64,000 nt of DNA from DATLGB01 sp038232275 (GTDB taxonomy: Bacteria; Actinomycetota; Thermoleophilia; Solirubrobacterales; Solirubrobacteraceae): contig JBBSIC010000012.1 in assembly GCA_038232275.1 (NCBI GenBank), forward strand, positions 1-64,000. Direction: 5' to 3'. Within the stretch, counting starts at the first letter, position 1, and each line of letters starts with the position of its first letter. Under the pieces are notes generated by a model. The model was not told where the DNA came from. It ran no database searches and was given only the letters and a program-made list of their open reading frames with translations. Shown here one piece after another: positions 33,977 to 42,135 of the stretch. The translations under genes and the position numbers were made by a program.

Positions 33977-35275
33977 GTGTCTGACGTCCGCCCCGACGGC
34001 ATCCCGGGGAGCGTCCTCGCCGGGCCGTACCCCGTCGGCGCCTACGCCGCCAAGCTCCAGGCCAGGCTGCGGGAGTTCACGAGGGTGCAGGTCTTCGGCG
34101 AGGTCGTCAGCTTCAAGGTCGGCCGCGCGAAGGTCTACTGGGAGCTGCGCGACGGCACGGGCGCCCTGCCGTGCTCGATGTGGAGACGCGACTGGGAGGC
34201 GCTCGGGCTGCAGCCGCTCGAGGACGGATTGCAGGTCGTCGCCGCCGGCGGCTGCGACTTCTATCCGGGCTCGCGCACCTCGTCCCCGGGCTTCACGTTC
34301 GCCGTCGGCGCCGTGCGCCTCGCCGGCGAGGGCGACCTGCTGGCCCAGCTCGCCCAGTTGCGCCGGCGCCTGGAGGCGGAGGGGCTGTTCGCGCCACAGA
34401 AGGCGCTGGAGCGGCCGCTGCTGCCACGCTGCATCGGAGTCGTGACGGGGGAGCACGGGAAGGCGCGCGACGACGTGCTCGCCGGCCTGCGCCGCCGCGG
34501 CTGGGCCGGGCGGCTCGTGTGGGCCTTCGCCCCGGTGCAGGACCGGCACGCGGCCGCTGCGGTCACCCGGGCGCTGCAGGACCTCGCGGCCTGCGCGGAG
34601 GTCGACGTGATCATTGTCGCCCGCGGCGGCGGCTCGCTGATGGATCTCTTCGCCTTTTGCGACGAGACGCTGTGCCGCACGGTCTCGCTGCTGCGCGTGC
34701 CGGTCGTGGCCTCGGTCGGCCACCACGCCGACCGCACGCTGATCGACGACGTCGCCGCCGTCTCGTGCTCGACGCCCACGCACGCGGCCGAGGCCGCCGT
34801 GCCCGTGCACTGCTCCGAGGCGCGCGAGCAGCTCCGCGCGCTGGGGGCGCGGCTGCGCGCCCAGGGCCGGCGGGCGGTGCTCGAGCGGGCGCGCACGCTG
34901 GCACAGCTCTCGCGTGCCCCCGGCGCCCACGTCGACCGCCACCGCCAGCGGCTGCACCAGCAGCTGCGTGAGATGCGCGCGAGCGCGCTGCGCGGCGTCG
35001 AGGGGCGCGACCGCGACATTGTCACGCGCGCGACCGTGCTGCGCCGCAAGGCCGACGCGACGGCCCTGCACGTGGCCCGCGGCGGGGGCCTCGAGCGCCT
35101 CGCCCTCGCCCTCGCCGCACACGACCCGCAGCGGACGCTGGAGCGCGGCTACGCGCTGGTCGAGGGGCCCGACGGCGCGCCGGTCGCGTCCGCCGACGCG
35201 GCCCGTAGCCTTGACCGCATGACGCTGCGCCTGCACGACGGCACGGTCCCCGTCCGACCCGCCGAGGACGCATGA
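33977..35275 (+). CDS. xseA: exodeoxyribonuclease VII large subunit
   Basis: A 432-residue large subunit that degrades single-stranded DNA from both ends. The N-terminal OB fold (VQVFGEVVSFKVGRAKVYWEL) is followed by the catalytic domain with CIGVVTGEHGKARDDVL, VDVIIVARGGGSLMDLFAF and VASVGHHADRTLIDDVA, then a long coiled coil rich in Arg and Leu, and the C-terminal DPQRTLERGYALV motif. It starts at a GTG and overlaps xseB by 4 bp. Confidence 0.94.
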   Translation: MSDVRPDGIPGSVLAGPYPVGAYAAKLQARLREFTRVQVFGEVVSFKVGRAKVYWELRDGTGALPCSMWRRDWEALGLQPLEDGLQVVAAGGCDFYPGSRTSSPGFTFAVGAVRLAGEGDLLAQLAQLRRRLEAEGLFAPQKALERPLLPRCIGVVTGEHGKARDDVLAGLRRRGWAGRLVWAFAPVQDRHAAAAVTRALQDLAACAEVDVIIVARGGGSLMDLFAFCDETLCRTVSLLRVPVVASVGHHADRTLIDDVAAVSCSTPTHAAEAAVPVHCSEAREQLRALGARLRAQGRRAVLERARTLAQLSRAPGAHVDRHRQRLHQQLREMRASALRGVEGRDRDIVTRATVLRRKADATALHVARGGGLERLALALAAHDPQRTLERGYALVEGPDGAPVASADAARSLDRMTLRLHDGTVPVRPAEDA

Positions 35276-35550
35276 GCGACTCCCTGCTCCCGCCCGAGCC
35301 GAGCCGCGAGGAGCCGCGCGCGTCGGCCGCGCCGACCTACGAGTCGGCCTGCGGGCGCATCGAGGCGATCATCCGCCGCCTGGACTCCGGCGACTCCGGC
35401 CTGCGCGAGACGCTCGAGCTCTGCCGCGAGGGCCGCGGGCTGGTCGAGTTCTGCGCGGGCGAGCTCGAGGCCGTCGGCGCCGGCCTCGAGGAGCTGCGCC
35501 TGGACGAGCTGGTCGCCCGCCTCGAGGCGGGCCGCTCCCCCGCGGCGTAG
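35272..35550 (+). CDS. xseB: exodeoxyribonuclease VII small subunit
   Basis: A 92-residue helical small subunit that binds XseA in multiple copies. The core YESACGRIEAIIRRLDSGDS followed by LRETLELCREGRGLVEFC is typical. The N-terminal ~20 residues are Pro/Glu-rich and the C-terminus ends RLEAGRSPAA. The ATG overlaps the xseA stop (ATGA), so the two subunits are translationally coupled. Confidence 0.93.
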   Translation: MSDSLLPPEPSREEPRASAAPTYESACGRIEAIIRRLDSGDSGLRETLELCREGRGLVEFCAGELEAVGAGLEELRLDELVARLEAGRSPAA

Positions 35551-36372
35551 CTAGCCCTTGTCGCCGCCGGCGTCCTGGTCTTCGCTCTCGAAGAGCTTGG
35601 CGAGCTCGTCGAGGCCGCGGATCTTGGCGCCCGAGTACGTGCCGAAGTTGCCGCCCTGGGCGCCGCCCTCCTCACGGGCGCGGCGGCGGCGCTCGTCGCG
35701 CGTCTTGTCCTCGTCCGCGCGCTGGCGCCGGCGGGCGTTGCGCGACTCGCGCTCGAGCAGGTCGCGCTTGGGCAGGATCACCTCGGCGGCGATCTCGACG
35801 TCCAGCGAGGCGATCACCTCGGCGGCCAGCGCCTGACCCAGCGCCTCGGACACGGCCTCGTCGGAGTCGGGCCGGCGGCGGGCGCGGCGCGCGGTGTGGA
35901 CGGCCCGGGCGAGCGACTTGCCCGCGAAGGCCGACACCGGCCGGCGAGCCCCCTTGCGGTACTCCCGCACCGCCGTGACCGTCTCCTCGCGGATGCCCTC
36001 GGGCAGCAGCCGGAAGACGTCCTTGAGCTGGTCGACGGTCGCACCGTCGGAGACGGACGTCGCGGCCGCGCGCAGCTCAGGCCACGGAAGCGGATCGCGC
36101 GGGCGCGGCGGGCGCTTGGCGGGCGCCTTGGGCGGCGCCTTGGCGCCGGGGGAGCCGGCGGCCGCCGGCGCGGCCTCCGGCGTGGGCGTGGGCGCGGGCG
36201 GCGCAGCCCCGGCTTCCGCCGACGGCGCCTCGACCGGCGGCGCCGCCTCGACCGGGTCGAGGGGCGCCTCGACCGGCGCCTGCGGGGCGGCAGGGGCCGT
36301 CTGGGACTCCTCGGGGGGGTCCTGGGTCGCGACGGTATCGGGGGAGTGCTCGGTCGGCCGGTCTTCGGTCAT
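35551..36372 (-). CDS. hypothetical protein with Pro/Ala-rich N-terminus
   Basis: A 273-residue protein. Residues 1-95 are low-complexity, rich in Pro, Ala and Glu. Residues ~105-190 look folded and helical (VDQLKDVFRLLPEGIREETV, KSLARAVHTARRARRRP, ALAAEVIASLDVEIAAEVIL). The C-terminus is strongly charged (RRQRADEDKTRDERRRRARE). No signal peptide or membrane segment. The ATG at 36372 follows GGTGGG. Convergent with xseB with no gap. I do not recognise the family. Confidence 0.65.
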   Translation of the reverse strand: MTEDRPTEHSPDTVATQDPPEESQTAPAAPQAPVEAPLDPVEAAPPVEAPSAEAGAAPPAPTPTPEAAPAAAGSPGAKAPPKAPAKRPPRPRDPLPWPELRAAATSVSDGATVDQLKDVFRLLPEGIREETVTAVREYRKGARRPVSAFAGKSLARAVHTARRARRRPDSDEAVSEALGQALAAEVIASLDVEIAAEVILPKRDLLERESRNARRRQRADEDKTRDERRRRAREEGGAQGGNFGTYSGAKIRGLDELAKLFESEDQDAGGDKG

Positions 36373-36505
36373 CCCACCCCTAGTCTGCCCGACTCGGGCA
36401 CAAGGAAGCATTCTCGTGGCGCCAAACGGTCTCGGGGCGGACGGCGCCGGTGATTGGGTGCAGCTGTAGCGTTGTTGACTGGCTGGTCGATCAAGGAGAC
36501 TGGGA

Positions 36506-37303
36506 GTGTCTGAGACAGTTGCTGTGGTGGGGAGCGGGACGATCGCCTGCGGCCTGGCGTCGGTCGCCGCCGTGAAGCTGGGCGAGGCCGTGCTGGTCGT
36601 GCGGAGCGGCGCATCCGCCGACCGGGCGCGCAAGCAGACCGCGAAGACCCTCGAGCGCCTCGAGGGCGACCCGGGCACGCTCACGATCACGACGGACCAC
36701 GACGCCCTCTCCGCCGCCACCTACGTCATCGAGGCGATCGTCGAGGACCTCGGCTCCAAGATGGCGCTCCTCGGGCGCCTCGACGGCCACGCCGGCGACG
36801 ACGCGATCCTCGCGAGCACGACCTCGTCGCTGTCGGTCGCCAGGCTCGCCGAGGCCAGCGGCCGCCCGCAGCACTTCGCCGCCCTGCACGTCTTCAACCC
36901 CGTCGCGAAGATGGAGCTGGTCGAGCTCGCCTACCACGGCGACGCCGGCGACGACGTCAGGCAGCGCACGTCCGCGCTGGTCGGTGCGCTCGGCAAGAGG
37001 GGCGTCGAGGTCGCCGACGTACCCGGCTTCGTCGTCAACCGCCTGCTGTTCCCGTTTCTCTTCGACGCCGTGCGCGTGATGGGCGACCAGGGCCTCGAGC
37101 CCGAGGCGGTCGACGCCTGCATGAAGCTGGGCGCCGGCCATCCGATGGGCCCGCTCGCCCTGCTGGACTTCGTCGGCCTCGACGTCGCGGTCGCGATCGG
37201 CGAGCAGGTCGGCGTCGAGATTCCTGGCAGCGTGCGCAGGCTCGTCGACGAGGGCGCCCTGGGCCGCAAGTCCGGTCGCGGCTTCTACGACTACTCGGAC
37301 TGA
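36506..37303 (+). CDS. 3-hydroxyacyl-CoA dehydrogenase
   Basis: A 265-residue NAD-dependent dehydrogenase oxidising 3-hydroxyacyl-CoA in fatty acid or butyrate-type metabolism. The N-terminus ETVAVVGSGTIACGLASVA carries the dinucleotide loop. The catalytic histidine is in FAALHVFNPVAKMELVEL, and VPGFVVNRLLFPFLFDAV and GAGHPMGPLALLDFVGLD follow. It starts at a GTG behind AAGGAGACTGGGA. No other β-oxidation gene is adjacent. Confidence 0.9.
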   Translation: MSETVAVVGSGTIACGLASVAAVKLGEAVLVVRSGASADRARKQTAKTLERLEGDPGTLTITTDHDALSAATYVIEAIVEDLGSKMALLGRLDGHAGDDAILASTTSSLSVARLAEASGRPQHFAALHVFNPVAKMELVELAYHGDAGDDVRQRTSALVGALGKRGVEVADVPGFVVNRLLFPFLFDAVRVMGDQGLEPEAVDACMKLGAGHPMGPLALLDFVGLDVAVAIGEQVGVEIPGSVRRLVDEGALGRKSGRGFYDYSD

Positions 37304-37339
37304 GGAAATCGTCACCTTCGCCTTAGCCCGGCTTGAGGT

Positions 37340-37545
37340 GTCGCGGGGAGAGTGCCTCGTGCAAGGAAGACAACCCCCTTCCTTCATCGCAGTTCCCCCT
37401 CCAGAGAGAAGTTTCGCGGCCGGCTCGCTCCCCTGAGCCGGCCGCGAATGTTCGTGGGACTGATCCTCCCCAGGATCTCCCTCTCTCCTCCGTCAACCGC
37501 CGGTTGGGCGATCTTCGGTGAGCGGCGTCAAGGTAGCACCGTTTG
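37340..37545 (-). ncRNA. candidate structured RNA (hairpin-rich spacer)
   Basis: The 262-bp spacer between two convergent genes is packed with inverted repeats: TTCGCGGCCGGCTC/GAGCCGGCCGCGAA (37413-37426 with 37435-37448, perfect), GATCCT-cccc-AGGATC (37462-37477), CAACC-gcc-GGTTG (37494-37506), AAGGAA/TTCCTT (37363-37384), and an enclosing AGAGAG/CTCTCT pair. Together they form a branched junction. On the minus strand TTGTAC and TACCTT, 18 bp apart, resemble a promoter just upstream. Strand and function are inferred; a bidirectional terminator is the simple alternative. No known RNA family was recognised. Confidence 0.4.
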
Positions 37546-37565
37546 CGCGGCTTGTACAAATCCGC

Positions 37566-38882
37566 TCAAGGTTGCCGTTGGCCACTCGAGGCGCCTCGTT
37601 CGCGGATCCGGACCGCCTCGATCCGGTTCTCGCGGACCGATTCGACGCGGATGGAGTAGCCGTCGTGCTGGATCGTGTCCCCGCGGCGCGGCAGGCGGCC
37701 CAGCTCGCCGAAGACGAAGCCGCCGACCGAGTTGTAGGTGTCGGAGTCGACGGCCAGGTCGAGGCCGTGGTCGACGAGATCGCTGATGGCGACATGGCCG
37801 CGCACGAACCAGTCCCCGTTGGCGAGGCGGCGCACAGCGCCGCCGAGCGGGTCCGTCTCGTCGTCGATCTCGCCGACGACCTCCTCGACGATGTCCTCGA
37901 CCGTGACGATCCCGGCCGTGCGCCCGTACTCGTCGATCACGACCGCCATCGACGCGCGCTCGCGCTGCAGGTCGGCGAGCAGGTCATCCAGTGGCTTGGT
38001 CTCGGGCACGATCGGCGCGTCGCGCACGAGCTTCTCGATCGAGGCCTGGGCGCCCTCGGCCATCAGCACCTGCGCGAGCTGGTTTGAGTGCACGAGCCCG
38101 CGCACGCGATCCTGGTTGGAGTCCTCGGTGACCACGAGGCGCGTGTGGCCGGAGGAGACGCACCGCCGCAGCGCCGTCTCGACGTCCTCGGACACGTCGA
38201 CGGTGACCAGCGCGGGCGCCGGGGTCATGATCTGGCGCGCCTGCTGCTCGTGCAGGTGAAAGACGCCGGAGAGCATCCCGGCCTCGCCGGGGTCCAGGAC
38301 GCCGCCGACCGAGGACTCGGCGATGATCCGCTTGAGCTCGTCCGGTGTGGCCTGGTCTTCCCCGATCTTCGACGCGTCGTGGCCCATCAGGCGCAGGATC
38401 ACGTGGGCCGACCTCGACAGCAGCTTCGTGAACGGGCCGAAGACGACGCGCGACCACTGCAGCGGCCGGGCCGTGCGCCGCGCGATCTCCTCGGCATGGT
38501 CGATCGCGTAGAGCTTGGGGACGATCTCGCCCACGACGATGTGCAGCGAGGTCACGATCAGGTAGGCGACCACGACCGCGATGACGACCGCGAGGCCGTG
38601 CGACAGCGGCTCGCCGAGCGGCCCCTCCAGCAGCCGCGCCAGCGCCGGCTCGCCCACGGCGCCGATGGCGATCGAGCACAGGGTGACGCCGACCTGGCTG
38701 GTCGAGATCAGGTCGTCGATGTCGTCGAGCTGGCGCAGGACGAGGGCGGCCTTGCCATCCCCCCCGTCGGCGAGGGGCTGGAGCCGCTGCCGCCGGGAGC
38801 GCACGAGCGCGTACTCCGAGACGACGTAGAAGCCGTTCAGCACGACCAGGACCACGACGAGAGCGAGTGCGAGTGCCGTCAT
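37566..38882 (-). CDS. CNNM/HlyC-CorC family membrane protein with CBS domains
   Basis: A 438-residue protein with an N-terminal DUF21/CNNM membrane domain (about four hydrophobic segments up to residue ~140, including VVGEIVPKLYAIDHAEEIAR), a CBS pair (~residues 215-335, with MAVVIDEYGRTAGIVTVEDI), and a C-terminal CorC/HlyC domain (GHVAISDLVDHGLDL). Proteins of this type export magnesium or related cations. The name hemolysin is historical. Start ATG agrees with the first membrane helix. Confidence 0.9.
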   Translation of the reverse strand: MTALALALVVVLVVLNGFYVVSEYALVRSRRQRLQPLADGGDGKAALVLRQLDDIDDLISTSQVGVTLCSIAIGAVGEPALARLLEGPLGEPLSHGLAVVIAVVVAYLIVTSLHIVVGEIVPKLYAIDHAEEIARRTARPLQWSRVVFGPFTKLLSRSAHVILRLMGHDASKIGEDQATPDELKRIIAESSVGGVLDPGEAGMLSGVFHLHEQQARQIMTPAPALVTVDVSEDVETALRRCVSSGHTRLVVTEDSNQDRVRGLVHSNQLAQVLMAEGAQASIEKLVRDAPIVPETKPLDDLLADLQRERASMAVVIDEYGRTAGIVTVEDIVEEVVGEIDDETDPLGGAVRRLANGDWFVRGHVAISDLVDHGLDLAVDSDTYNSVGGFVFGELGRLPRRGDTIQHDGYSIRVESVRENRIEAVRIRERGASSGQRQP

Positions 38883-38917
38883 CCGGTGGTGCGGCGCGCG
38901 GGCCGGTCGGCGTGGCC

Positions 38918-39190
38918 CTAGCCGAGCCGGCCGGCCATGTCGAGATCGGCCTGCGTGAGCCCGCCGACGGAGTGCGTCGAGAGGGTCAGCCGCACCCTGT
39001 TGTAGCCGTGGATCAGGATGTCCGGGTGGTGGTTGGCCTCCTCGGCCGTCGCGCCCACCTCGTTGACGTAGGCCAGCGCCGCCCGGAAGTCGTCGAGCTC
39101 GACGTCGCGCACGATCGCCTCACCCTCGCGCCGCCACTGGGTGGACTGGATGCCGTCCGTGACGGCGCTCTCTGAGAGCTTCTCGGTCAT
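38918..39190 (-). CDS. 4a-hydroxytetrahydrobiopterin dehydratase (pterin-4a-carbinolamine dehydratase)
   Basis: A 90-residue protein of the PCD/DCoH family, which recycles pterin cofactor of aromatic amino acid hydroxylases. The signature ATAEEANHHPDILIHGYNRV contains the catalytic His pair, followed by LTLSTHSVGGLTQADLDMA. The ATG at 39190 is divergent from the BtuF-like gene, 25 bp away. The longer open frame upstream has no coding character. Confidence 0.92.
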   Translation of the reverse strand: MTEKLSESAVTDGIQSTQWRREGEAIVRDVELDDFRAALAYVNEVGATAEEANHHPDILIHGYNRVRLTLSTHSVGGLTQADLDMAGRLG

Positions 39191-39215
39191 GCTCGGCAGC
39201 CTACCCTGGGCTCCC

Positions 39216-40106
39216 GTGCGCATCGTCTCCCTCGTCCCCTCCTCGACCGAGATGCTCTTCGCCCTCGGCGCCGGCGACCAGGTCGTCGGCGTCACGCACG
39301 AGTGCGACTGGCCGCCGGAGGCGCTCGACCTCCCGAAGGTCACCGTCGACCGGCTCCCGCCCGGCCTCGACGCGCGCGAGATCGACGAGGCCGTCCGCGC
39401 GCACACCGAGCAGGGCGCGGCGATCTACGAGCTCGACGAGCGGGCGCTGCGCGAGCTGCAGCCGGAGCTGATCGTCACGCAGTCGCTGTGCGCCGTGTGC
39501 GCGGTCTCCGCCGACGACGTGCGCGCCGTCGCCAGGACGATCGGGTCCGCGCCCGAGATCCTGTCGCTGGACTCGCTCACGCTCGGTGAGGTGCTCGGCG
39601 ACATCCGCGTGCTCGCGCAGCGGATCGACGCCACCGACGCGGGGGTCGACCTCGTGCAGGACGCGGCGACGCGCATCGACGCCGTCCGGCTCGCCGTGCG
39701 CGGGGCGGCGCAGCCGCGCGTGCTCGCGCTGGAGTGGCTGGACCCGGTCTTCGTCGCCGGGCACTGGGTCCCGCAGATGATCGAGTACGCCGGCGGCGTC
39801 GACCTGCTCGGGTTGCCCGGCGAGCGCTCCGAGGTCTTCACCTGGGAGCAGGTCAAGGCGGTGCAGGCCGAGGTGGTGGTCGTGATGCCCTGCGGCTACG
39901 ACGCCGAGCGTGCGCAGGAGGAGGCCTACACCTACGGCGACGAGCTCGAGGTGCTGGGCGCGCGACAGGTCGTCGCGGTCGACGCCTCGGGCCTGTTCTC
40001 GCGGCCCAGCCACCGGCTCGTCGACGGGCTCGAGACGCTCGCGCACATCCTGCATCCCGACCGCGTGCCGGACCCGCCCTCCCAGCCGCTCGAGGTGGCG
40101 CTGTAG
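39216..40106 (+). CDS. BtuF-like periplasmic-binding-fold protein
   Basis: A 296-residue protein of the cobalamin/iron-siderophore-binding fold. It starts RIVSLVPSSTEMLFALGAG and contains VVGVTHECDWPPEAL, ELIVTQSLCAVCAVSADDV and SEVFTWEQVKAVQAEVVVV. No signal peptide is present from the GTG at 39216, so it is probably cytoplasmic or uses another route; several members of this subfamily lack one. No permease or ATPase genes are adjacent, and there is no cobalamin riboswitch in the 25-bp leader. Confidence 0.83.
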   Translation: MRIVSLVPSSTEMLFALGAGDQVVGVTHECDWPPEALDLPKVTVDRLPPGLDAREIDEAVRAHTEQGAAIYELDERALRELQPELIVTQSLCAVCAVSADDVRAVARTIGSAPEILSLDSLTLGEVLGDIRVLAQRIDATDAGVDLVQDAATRIDAVRLAVRGAAQPRVLALEWLDPVFVAGHWVPQMIEYAGGVDLLGLPGERSEVFTWEQVKAVQAEVVVVMPCGYDAERAQEEAYTYGDELEVLGARQVVAVDASGLFSRPSHRLVDGLETLAHILHPDRVPDPPSQPLEVAL

Positions 40107-40120
40107 GACCGCAGCGGGTC

Positions 40121-41245
40121 CTGTACGTCCACTCCTCCGCCGGGCGCTACGGGGCCGACCGGCAGCTGGAGCTGCTGGCGCGCACGCTCGACCGCTCGCG
40201 CGTGCACCCGCTCGCCCTGTTGCCCTTCGAGGGCCCGCTGGCGGCGGACCTGCGCGCCGCGGGCGTCGAGGTCTTCACCGGCCCGCTCGCCGTGCTGCGG
40301 CGTGAGCACCTCACGCCCGGCGGGCTCCCGCGCCTCGGGCTCGCGCTGCGCCGGATGCAGCCCGCGCTCGGGCGCCTGCTGCGCGCCCAGCGGATCGGCG
40401 TGGTGCACGCCAACACGTCCGTCGTGCTCGGGCTGGGCCGGCCCGCCGCGGCGGCCGGCGCCGCGCACGTCGTCCACGTGCGCGAGATCTACCCGCACGC
40501 GCCGGTCGCGTGGCCGCTGCACCGGCGGGCGCTGCTCGGCGCCGACCGCGTCGTCTGCGTGAGCCGCGCGGTGCGCACGGCGCTCGCCACCGACGAGGCG
40601 CACGTGCGGGTCATCCACGACGGCCTCGCGGTCGAGCCGGTGCGCGCCGCGCGCGACGCCGCCCGCCTGGCCCTCGGCCTCCCCCGCGACGCCTTCGTCG
40701 CCGCCGTCCTCGGGCGCATCTCGGGCTGGAAGGGCCAGGAGGTGCTCGCCCGCGCCCTCGCGGAGCCGGCGCTCGCGTCGCGCGCAGCCGTCGGCCTGAT
40801 CGCCGGCGACGCGTGGCCGGGCCAGGAGCATCAAGAGCGGCGGCTGCGCGCGCGGGGAGGCGAGCTCGGCCTCGGCGGGCGGCTCGTGCTCGCCGGCTTC
40901 CGCGACGACGTGGAGACCGTCTACGGCGCCGCGGACGCGGTCGTCGTGCCGTCCACCCGCCCCGATCCGCTGCCCAACGCCGCGCTCGAGGCCGCCGCCG
41001 CCGGCTGCTGCGTCGTCGCCGCGGCCCACGGCGGTCTGCCGGAGATCGTGCGCGAGGGCGCGACGGGACGGCTCGTGGCGCCGGGCGACCACCGCGGCCT
41101 GGCCACCACCCTCGCCGCCCTCGCCGACGACCCCGGCGAGCGCGCGCGCCTCGGCGCCGCCGCGGCGCTCGACGCGCGCGAGCGCTTCGCTCCGGCCAAG
41201 CTCGCCGCCCAGCTCACGGCGCTCTACGCGGAGCTGCAGGTCTAG
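40121..41245 (+). CDS. GT4 family glycosyltransferase, start codon unresolved
   Basis: A GT-B fold glycosyltransferase of about 375 residues. The C-terminal half has the nucleotide-sugar site (AVVVPSTRPDPLPNAALEAA, then AHGGLPEIVREGATG) and the linker VLGRISGWKGQEVL. The N-terminal β-strand RVLYVHSSAGRYGADRQLEL lies only 12 bp after the upstream stop, with no ATG, GTG or TTG in frame; the CTG at 40121 (or the preceding GTC) is the nearest possible initiator. Sugar and acceptor unknown. Confidence 0.82.
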   Translation: MYVHSSAGRYGADRQLELLARTLDRSRVHPLALLPFEGPLAADLRAAGVEVFTGPLAVLRREHLTPGGLPRLGLALRRMQPALGRLLRAQRIGVVHANTSVVLGLGRPAAAAGAAHVVHVREIYPHAPVAWPLHRRALLGADRVVCVSRAVRTALATDEAHVRVIHDGLAVEPVRAARDAARLALGLPRDAFVAAVLGRISGWKGQEVLARALAEPALASRAAVGLIAGDAWPGQEHQERRLRARGGELGLGGRLVLAGFRDDVETVYGAADAVVVPSTRPDPLPNAALEAAAAGCCVVAAAHGGLPEIVREGATGRLVAPGDHRGLATTLAALADDPGERARLGAAAALDARERFAPAKLAAQLTALYAELQV

Positions 41246-41254
41246 GGGGCTCGC

Positions 41255-41275
41255 GGCCGCCGCAAGGCGCCGGCC
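41255..41275. terminator. hairpin between convergent glycosyltransferase and rhomboid genes
   Basis: GGCCGCC-gcaa-GGCGCCGGCC forms a GC-rich imperfect hairpin in the 41-bp spacer between the two convergent genes. It has no clear T-run. A bidirectional terminator is likely by position. Confidence 0.35.
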
Positions 41276-41286
41276 TCCTCTCGGTC

Positions 41287-42087
41287 CTACGCCACGGCGA
41301 AGGCGCCCGCCACGGAGATCGCGCCCACCAGCACGCAGGCCGCGATCGGGAGGACCGCGTCGCGGCGGAAGCGCGCCGACTGGTCGATCAGCAACCCCGC
41401 CAGCGCGCCGCCGACCAGGCCGCCGAGGTGGGCGCCGATCGATACGTGACCCGCGAAGGCCAGGCTGAAGACGAGGTTGAGGATGATCAGCGGTCCGATC
41501 CCCGACTGCATCGGGTCGATCCCGCGCGCCTTGCTCATCACGAAGGCCGCGCCCATCAGGCCGAAGACGGCGCCGGAGGCGCCCAGCGTCGGCGAGCTCG
41601 GGCTCAGCAGGAGCACGCCGAGGGAGCCCGCGAGCAGCGAGGCCAGGTACAGGGCGCCGAATCGCACGGGGCCGAGGCCGGGCTCGAGCAGGTTCCCCAG
41701 AAACCAGAGGATGTACATGTTCAGGCCGAGGTGGATCGGCCCGTCGTGCAAGAAGCCCGCGGTGAGCAGGCGCCACGGCTCGCTGTGCACGAGCGGCCCG
41801 TACAGCACGCCGTCGGCGTAGATCCGGCCGGCCGCGTGGCTGAAGTTCCCGGACTGCGAGCTCATCCCGAACCAGACCAGGACGTTGATCGCGATCAGCC
41901 CGATCGTGACCACCGGCCGCGCGTCGAAGGACGCGCGCACGTTGCGGACCTGCGTCGTCTGCTTCGAGCACTCGGGGCACCGCATCCCGACCGAGGTGGT
42001 CGTCATGCAGTCCGGGCAGATGTGCCGCCCGCAGCTGGAGCAGGAGACACCCGTCTCCCGGTTGGGGTGTCGGTAGCACGTGGCCAT
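41287..42087 (-). CDS. rhomboid-family intramembrane serine protease with N-terminal zinc ribbon
   Basis: A 266-residue membrane protease. Residues 1-45 hold a B-box-like zinc ribbon with Cys/His pairs (CYRH, CSSCGRHICPDC, CPEC). About six transmembrane segments follow, with FLHDGPIHLGLNMYILWFLG, the nucleophile serine in GASGAVFGLMG and the histidine in IGAHLGGLVGG. It lies 48 bp downstream of a membrane anti-sigma factor gene on the same strand, which raises the idea that it cleaves that protein. Confidence 0.92.
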   Translation of the reverse strand: MATCYRHPNRETGVSCSSCGRHICPDCMTTTSVGMRCPECSKQTTQVRNVRASFDARPVVTIGLIAINVLVWFGMSSQSGNFSHAAGRIYADGVLYGPLVHSEPWRLLTAGFLHDGPIHLGLNMYILWFLGNLLEPGLGPVRFGALYLASLLAGSLGVLLLSPSSPTLGASGAVFGLMGAAFVMSKARGIDPMQSGIGPLIILNLVFSLAFAGHVSIGAHLGGLVGGALAGLLIDQSARFRRDAVLPIAACVLVGAISVAGAFAVA

Positions 42088-42135
42088 GGAAATGGCGACG
42101 CTAGCAGCGCGATTTCAAGGACGCTTCAGCGGACG

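Noticed and set aside
31595..35236. Long minus-strand open frame of about 1200 codons
   Set aside because: Antisense to the CWB2, 31.9-kb hypothetical and xseA genes and out of frame with the antiporter; low-complexity composition only.
36491..37387. Minus-strand frame starting MKEGGCLPCTRHSPRD with a GGAGGGGG site ahead
   Set aside because: The start sits inside the hairpin-rich spacer and the rest is antisense to the 3-hydroxyacyl-CoA dehydrogenase. The first 20 codons could at most be a leader peptide.
39191..39215. Cobalamin riboswitch ahead of the BtuF-like gene
   Set aside because: Only 25 bp separate the divergent genes, far too short, and no B12-box is present.
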